In this document: positions 61,734-64,000 of the stretch, in pieces
Layout: each line of letters opens with the position of its first letter
Position numbering within the stretch: position 1 is the first letter of the stretch
Assembly: GCF_007744675.1 (NCBI RefSeq)
Contig: NZ_CP036269.1
Coordinates: 4,815,546-4,879,545 of the forward strand
Length of the DNA stretch: 64,000 nt
Direction: 5' to 3'
DNA from: Gimesia alba
GTDB taxonomy: Bacteria > Planctomycetota > Planctomycetia > Planctomycetales > Planctomycetaceae
Notes under the pieces: generated by a model
Database searches by the model: none
What the model saw: only the letters and a program-made list of their open reading frames with translations
Told to the model about the DNA's origin: nothing
Program-made: the position numbers and the translations under genes

Positions 61734-62132
61734 ATGCGGCTCATGACTAACCACTGCAACAGACTATTCGCCCTATTGCTGATGCTCACCGTCAGCCACT
61801 TGCCACTACATTGGGAGCACACGCATCAGGGATTGAGCGGGCAACAGTTAGTCAGACATCTGCAACTGTACCACCCAGCGACTCCCGCATCCCAGATTCC
61901 ACAAGGTTGGCACTGCCATTCAGATTGGCCGTTCGCTTTGACCGAAGATGGTACTACTGCCATTCCAATCCAGGCAGACAGCCGAATATTGTCTGACATC
62001 GGTTCTTTGGATCTGTCATCTGGTCGCAATTGTGTATCGAGTCCTGGCAAACAATGGGATCGAACCGTTTCACTCTTAGAGACGAAGTGCCGTCAGCAAA
62101 CCTATCTTTTTCTGAATGTGATACTGATTTAA
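61734..62132 (+). CDS. Possible secreted protein, 132 aa, unknown
   Basis: The frame starts MRLMTNHCNRLFALLLMLTVSHLPLHWEHTH, with a signal-like helix at about residues 9-23. The rest contains QQLVRHLQLYHPATPASQIPQGWHCHSDWPFAL, rich in His and Trp, and two Cys residues near the end (NCVSS, TKCRQQ). No family or catalytic motif is recognised. It lies between a membrane protein and the small cytochrome gene, on the same strand as both. Confidence 0.5.
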   Translation: MRLMTNHCNRLFALLLMLTVSHLPLHWEHTHQGLSGQQLVRHLQLYHPATPASQIPQGWHCHSDWPFALTEDGTTAIPIQADSRILSDIGSLDLSSGRNCVSSPGKQWDRTVSLLETKCRQQTYLFLNVILI

Positions 62133-62266
62133 ACTGATCACCACCGCTACAGTTCACTGATTTTCTCGTGAGTGAATAGATCATCTGAATTTGATTCCAC
62201 CTGGAATGGATGCTGTCGCTCCCATCACACCTGATTTTTAACACTGATTTCTTAGGAAAAACTAAA

Positions 62267-62743
62267 ATGAATCTGAATGTGCGCTATCTGCTGACCGCAG
62301 GACTGATTCTGGGAACAGGCGTTTTTGTGACCTGGTCTCAGACTTCATCAACCCAAGCCGCTGCGGCGGAAAAAACACAGACAGGAGTTCCAGTTGAACC
62401 AGACATGCACGAATTTATGGAATATGTGTTCCAGCCGACTTACAGACGGCTGAAGAAATCCCTCGCGACCGAGCCGGATAATAATCAGATTTGGAAAGCC
62501 ATCAAATCCGACTCACTGATTCTGGCAGAAGGCGGAAATCTTCTTTTGCTGCACAAACCTGAAAACGACCGCACGGACTGGGATCAGCATAGCATTCAGG
62601 TGCGCCAGTTCGGTGGTCAGCTCTACAAGGCAGCGAAGGTAAAAGACTACCAGGCCAGCAAAGCAAAATTTGCATTAATGCTGAAAAACTGCAATGCCTG
62701 CCACAAACAATTCGATAACGGCAAGCACCAGTTGAAACCATAA
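62267..62743 (+). CDS. Small class II-like cytochrome c
   Basis: The ATG at 62267 has TAGGAAAAACTAAA before it; a longer frame to 62210 lacks a site. The 158-aa protein has a signal peptide (YLLTAGLILGTGVFVTW) and a heme motif CNACH at residues 142-146, close to the C-terminus, as in class II (cytochrome c'-like) four-helix proteins. The preceding helices (MEYVFQPTYRRLKKSL, WKAIKSDSLILAEGGNLLLL, WDQHSIQVRQFGGQLYKAAKVKDYQASKAKFALMLKNC) fit that bundle. It should carry electrons in the periplasm. A terminator follows at 62766. Confidence 0.87.
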   Translation: MNLNVRYLLTAGLILGTGVFVTWSQTSSTQAAAAEKTQTGVPVEPDMHEFMEYVFQPTYRRLKKSLATEPDNNQIWKAIKSDSLILAEGGNLLLLHKPENDRTDWDQHSIQVRQFGGQLYKAAKVKDYQASKAKFALMLKNCNACHKQFDNGKHQLKP

Positions 62744-62765
62744 CACTAAAAACGAGAAACAAAAT

Positions 62766-62803
62766 CGCCTGAATAATCCACTCGGATTTTCAGGCGTTTT
62801 TTT
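62766..62803 (+). terminator. Intrinsic terminator after the cytochrome gene
   Basis: CGCCTGAA (62766-62773) pairs with TTCAGGCG (62789-62796) through an imperfect inner stem (AATCC/GGATT) around ACTC, followed by seven T residues. It lies 23 bases after the cytochrome stop. It may also serve the convergent propeller gene on the other strand. Confidence 0.75.
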
Positions 62804-62837
62804 GTCCAATGAAAGAGATCAATTCCCACAGGTAATT

Positions 62838-64000
62838 TTACTTCGCCAGATCAACACAGATCAGCTCGCTTTCACCACGCAGATAAAGACGGCTGCCTAC
62901 CAGGGCACAGTGCGAAAAAATATTCTCAGTACCCGGATTGGGAAAGAGAGCCAGCCGGGAGATGACTTTGAACTGCTTTGCTTTGCCGTCAACCAGCACT
63001 AACGTCCCTCCCTTGCCGATCACGAGGATTCGTTTCGAATCGGTGATCAGAGCGGCATAATCTCCAAATGCTTGGTCATCTCCGTACCAGGCGGTTTTCA
63101 GTCCGTTTTTCAAGTTGAGACAGTACATCTCATTCCAGACACAATAGATCTGATCGCCGATTCGAATCGGAGTACTCATATCAGGATTCAGATCTTCGTT
63201 CACCGTAATTGGCTTCGGTTTGATGATTCCGTTTTGCTCAAAATCATACAGACGAGTCCCGTTATTTTCGGTCGTGACCAGCAGCTTGCCGTTTAGAGCC
63301 AATGGCGTGGGAACATTAAAGTCTCCCGTAAATTCCGGGACCACGGTCCAGAGTCTCGCTCCGGTTTTGACGTCCCAGCCTCCCAGCGAAACCGCGTCAT
63401 GGCCGACAATTTGAAGTCGCCCGCCAAATTTTCCCACGATGAGTGAACCATAGGCGGCTGCGTTACCAGGCGTCTGCCATAAGGTTTTCCCAGTCTGCGG
63501 ATCGAGGGCCACTAGTGAGGCTTCCTTTGCACCCGGATTTACAATCAGTCGGTTCTCTATAATCAGGGGTGACGAACAACTACCCCAGGTCGGCTTTTCG
63601 AACTGTCCATACTCCCGGTACAGGTTCTTTTTCCAGACGACTTTCCCGGTCGCCAACTCCACGCAATGCAAGTCGCCAAACGCGCCGAACAGAAAAACCA
63701 GCTTGCCGTAAATCAGCGGTGTCGCACGAGGGGAATTCCCATAATCGAGTTCCCCCGGCGCCAGATATTCCAGCTCCCACAACACTTTTCCCTCACGAGC
63801 GGACAGACAGCGGAAAAGATCGGTCTGGTTATCCAAACCGCGATCTCCAAAGACAACCTTGTCCTCGGTCGCAGCAATCCCCCCCAGTCCGGGGAACGCC
63901 AGCGTATAATCCCAGATCCTATTGGCGGTCGCAGGCAGAGATTCAGGCAGATGGGGAACCGACCCATTCCGCTCTGGCCCAAGCCAACCGGGCCAGACCG
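62838..64000 (-). CDS. PQQ-like beta-propeller protein, 5' end outside window
   Basis: The reverse frame is open from the stop at 62838 to the window edge. It contains WLGPERNGSVPHLPE and then WDYTLAFPGLGGIAATEDKVVFGDRG, the usual opening of secreted PQQ-binding-like propellers. The blades show VLWELEYLAPGEL, TGKVVWKKNLYREYGQF, TGKTLWQTPGNAAAYGSLIVGKFGG and TGARLWTVVPEF. A canonical cofactor-binding site is not evident, so a binding or scaffold role is as likely as dehydrogenase activity. The N-terminal signal peptide lies beyond 64000. Confidence 0.85.
   Translation of the reverse strand, partial: VWPGWLGPERNGSVPHLPESLPATANRIWDYTLAFPGLGGIAATEDKVVFGDRGLDNQTDLFRCLSAREGKVLWELEYLAPGELDYGNSPRATPLIYGKLVFLFGAFGDLHCVELATGKVVWKKNLYREYGQFEKPTWGSCSSPLIIENRLIVNPGAKEASLVALDPQTGKTLWQTPGNAAAYGSLIVGKFGGRLQIVGHDAVSLGGWDVKTGARLWTVVPEFTGDFNVPTPLALNGKLLVTTENNGTRLYDFEQNGIIKPKPITVNEDLNPDMSTPIRIGDQIYCVWNEMYCLNLKNGLKTAWYGDDQAFGDYAALITDSKRILVIGKGGTLVLVDGKAKQFKVISRLALFPNPGTENIFSHCALVGSRLYLRGESELICVDLAK

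Overview
The window looks like a chromosomal segment of a planctomycete, most like a Gimesia/Planctomyces-type member of the Planctomycetaceae. The signs are secreted sulfatases, DUF1501 and DUF1800 proteins with Tat-like leaders, a PVC-type CxxCH heme protein, PQQ/FG-GAP propeller proteins, an ECF sigma factor paired with a large membrane protein, and many M56 (BlaR1-like) proteases joined to carboxypeptidase-regulatory repeats. The phylum call is firm and the genus is an inference. I saw no tRNA, rRNA, CRISPR array, complete insertion sequence or phage gene.

Layout. 1-2.5 kb: the end of a sugar-phosphate isomerase/epimerase, a small membrane protein, and a lipoprotein carbonic anhydrase whose 3' end is joined to the truncated 3' end of a convergent membrane-protein gene (probable deletion junction near 1860). 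2.8-5.3 kb: a compact operon of a Tm-1-like protein, a phosphoenolpyruvate-hydrolase-family TIM barrel and an EthD-like protein. 5.3-7.7 kb: a secreted protein and a sulfatase. 7.7-12.6 kb: the first BlaI/M56 module. 12.8-16.6 kb: a DUF1501 protein, a short AT-rich group with a nucleotidyltransferase-like gene, and an alpha/beta hydrolase. 16.8-25.5 kb: an ECF sigma factor overlapping a large membrane protein, then a secreted protein and a 1.7-kilo-residue lipoprotein combining two FGE-sulfatase folds, a propeller, an Ig-like segment and a trypsin-like protease. 25.9-29.3 kb: a SnoaL-like protein, two membrane proteins and a second sulfatase.

29.5-46.7 kb holds four more BlaI/M56 modules, giving five in the window. 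One is followed directly by DUF1800 and DUF1501 genes, and two are divergent from a shared intergenic region. Each module has a BlaI/MecI/CopY-type repressor, a membrane M56 protease with an HELAH or HELTH zinc motif, and its own palindrome at or beside its promoter. The five palindromes differ, which suggests insulated, self-regulated sensor circuits whose periplasmic C-termini have diverged (CarboxypepD-like repeats, a cysteine-less redoxin fold, a short alpha/beta domain). Duplication scars lie among them: a free-standing copy of one M56 C-terminus and a frameshifted fragment of the glutamine amidotransferase gene.

46.7-64 kb: an outer-layer and redox-oriented stretch with a propeller protein, a tandem pair of paralogous secreted proteins with promoter-proximal stem-loops, an FG-GAP protein, a DsbD-alpha-like lipoprotein, an EF-hand protein, a PilZ-like protein, a diheme PVC cytochrome/propeller protein, a thioredoxin-TPR-like protein, a small cytochrome c, and a PQQ-propeller gene running off the right edge. 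The lack of transport operons and the wealth of secreted, sulfatase and sensor genes fit polymer breakdown and envelope sensing, but no pathway is complete here.
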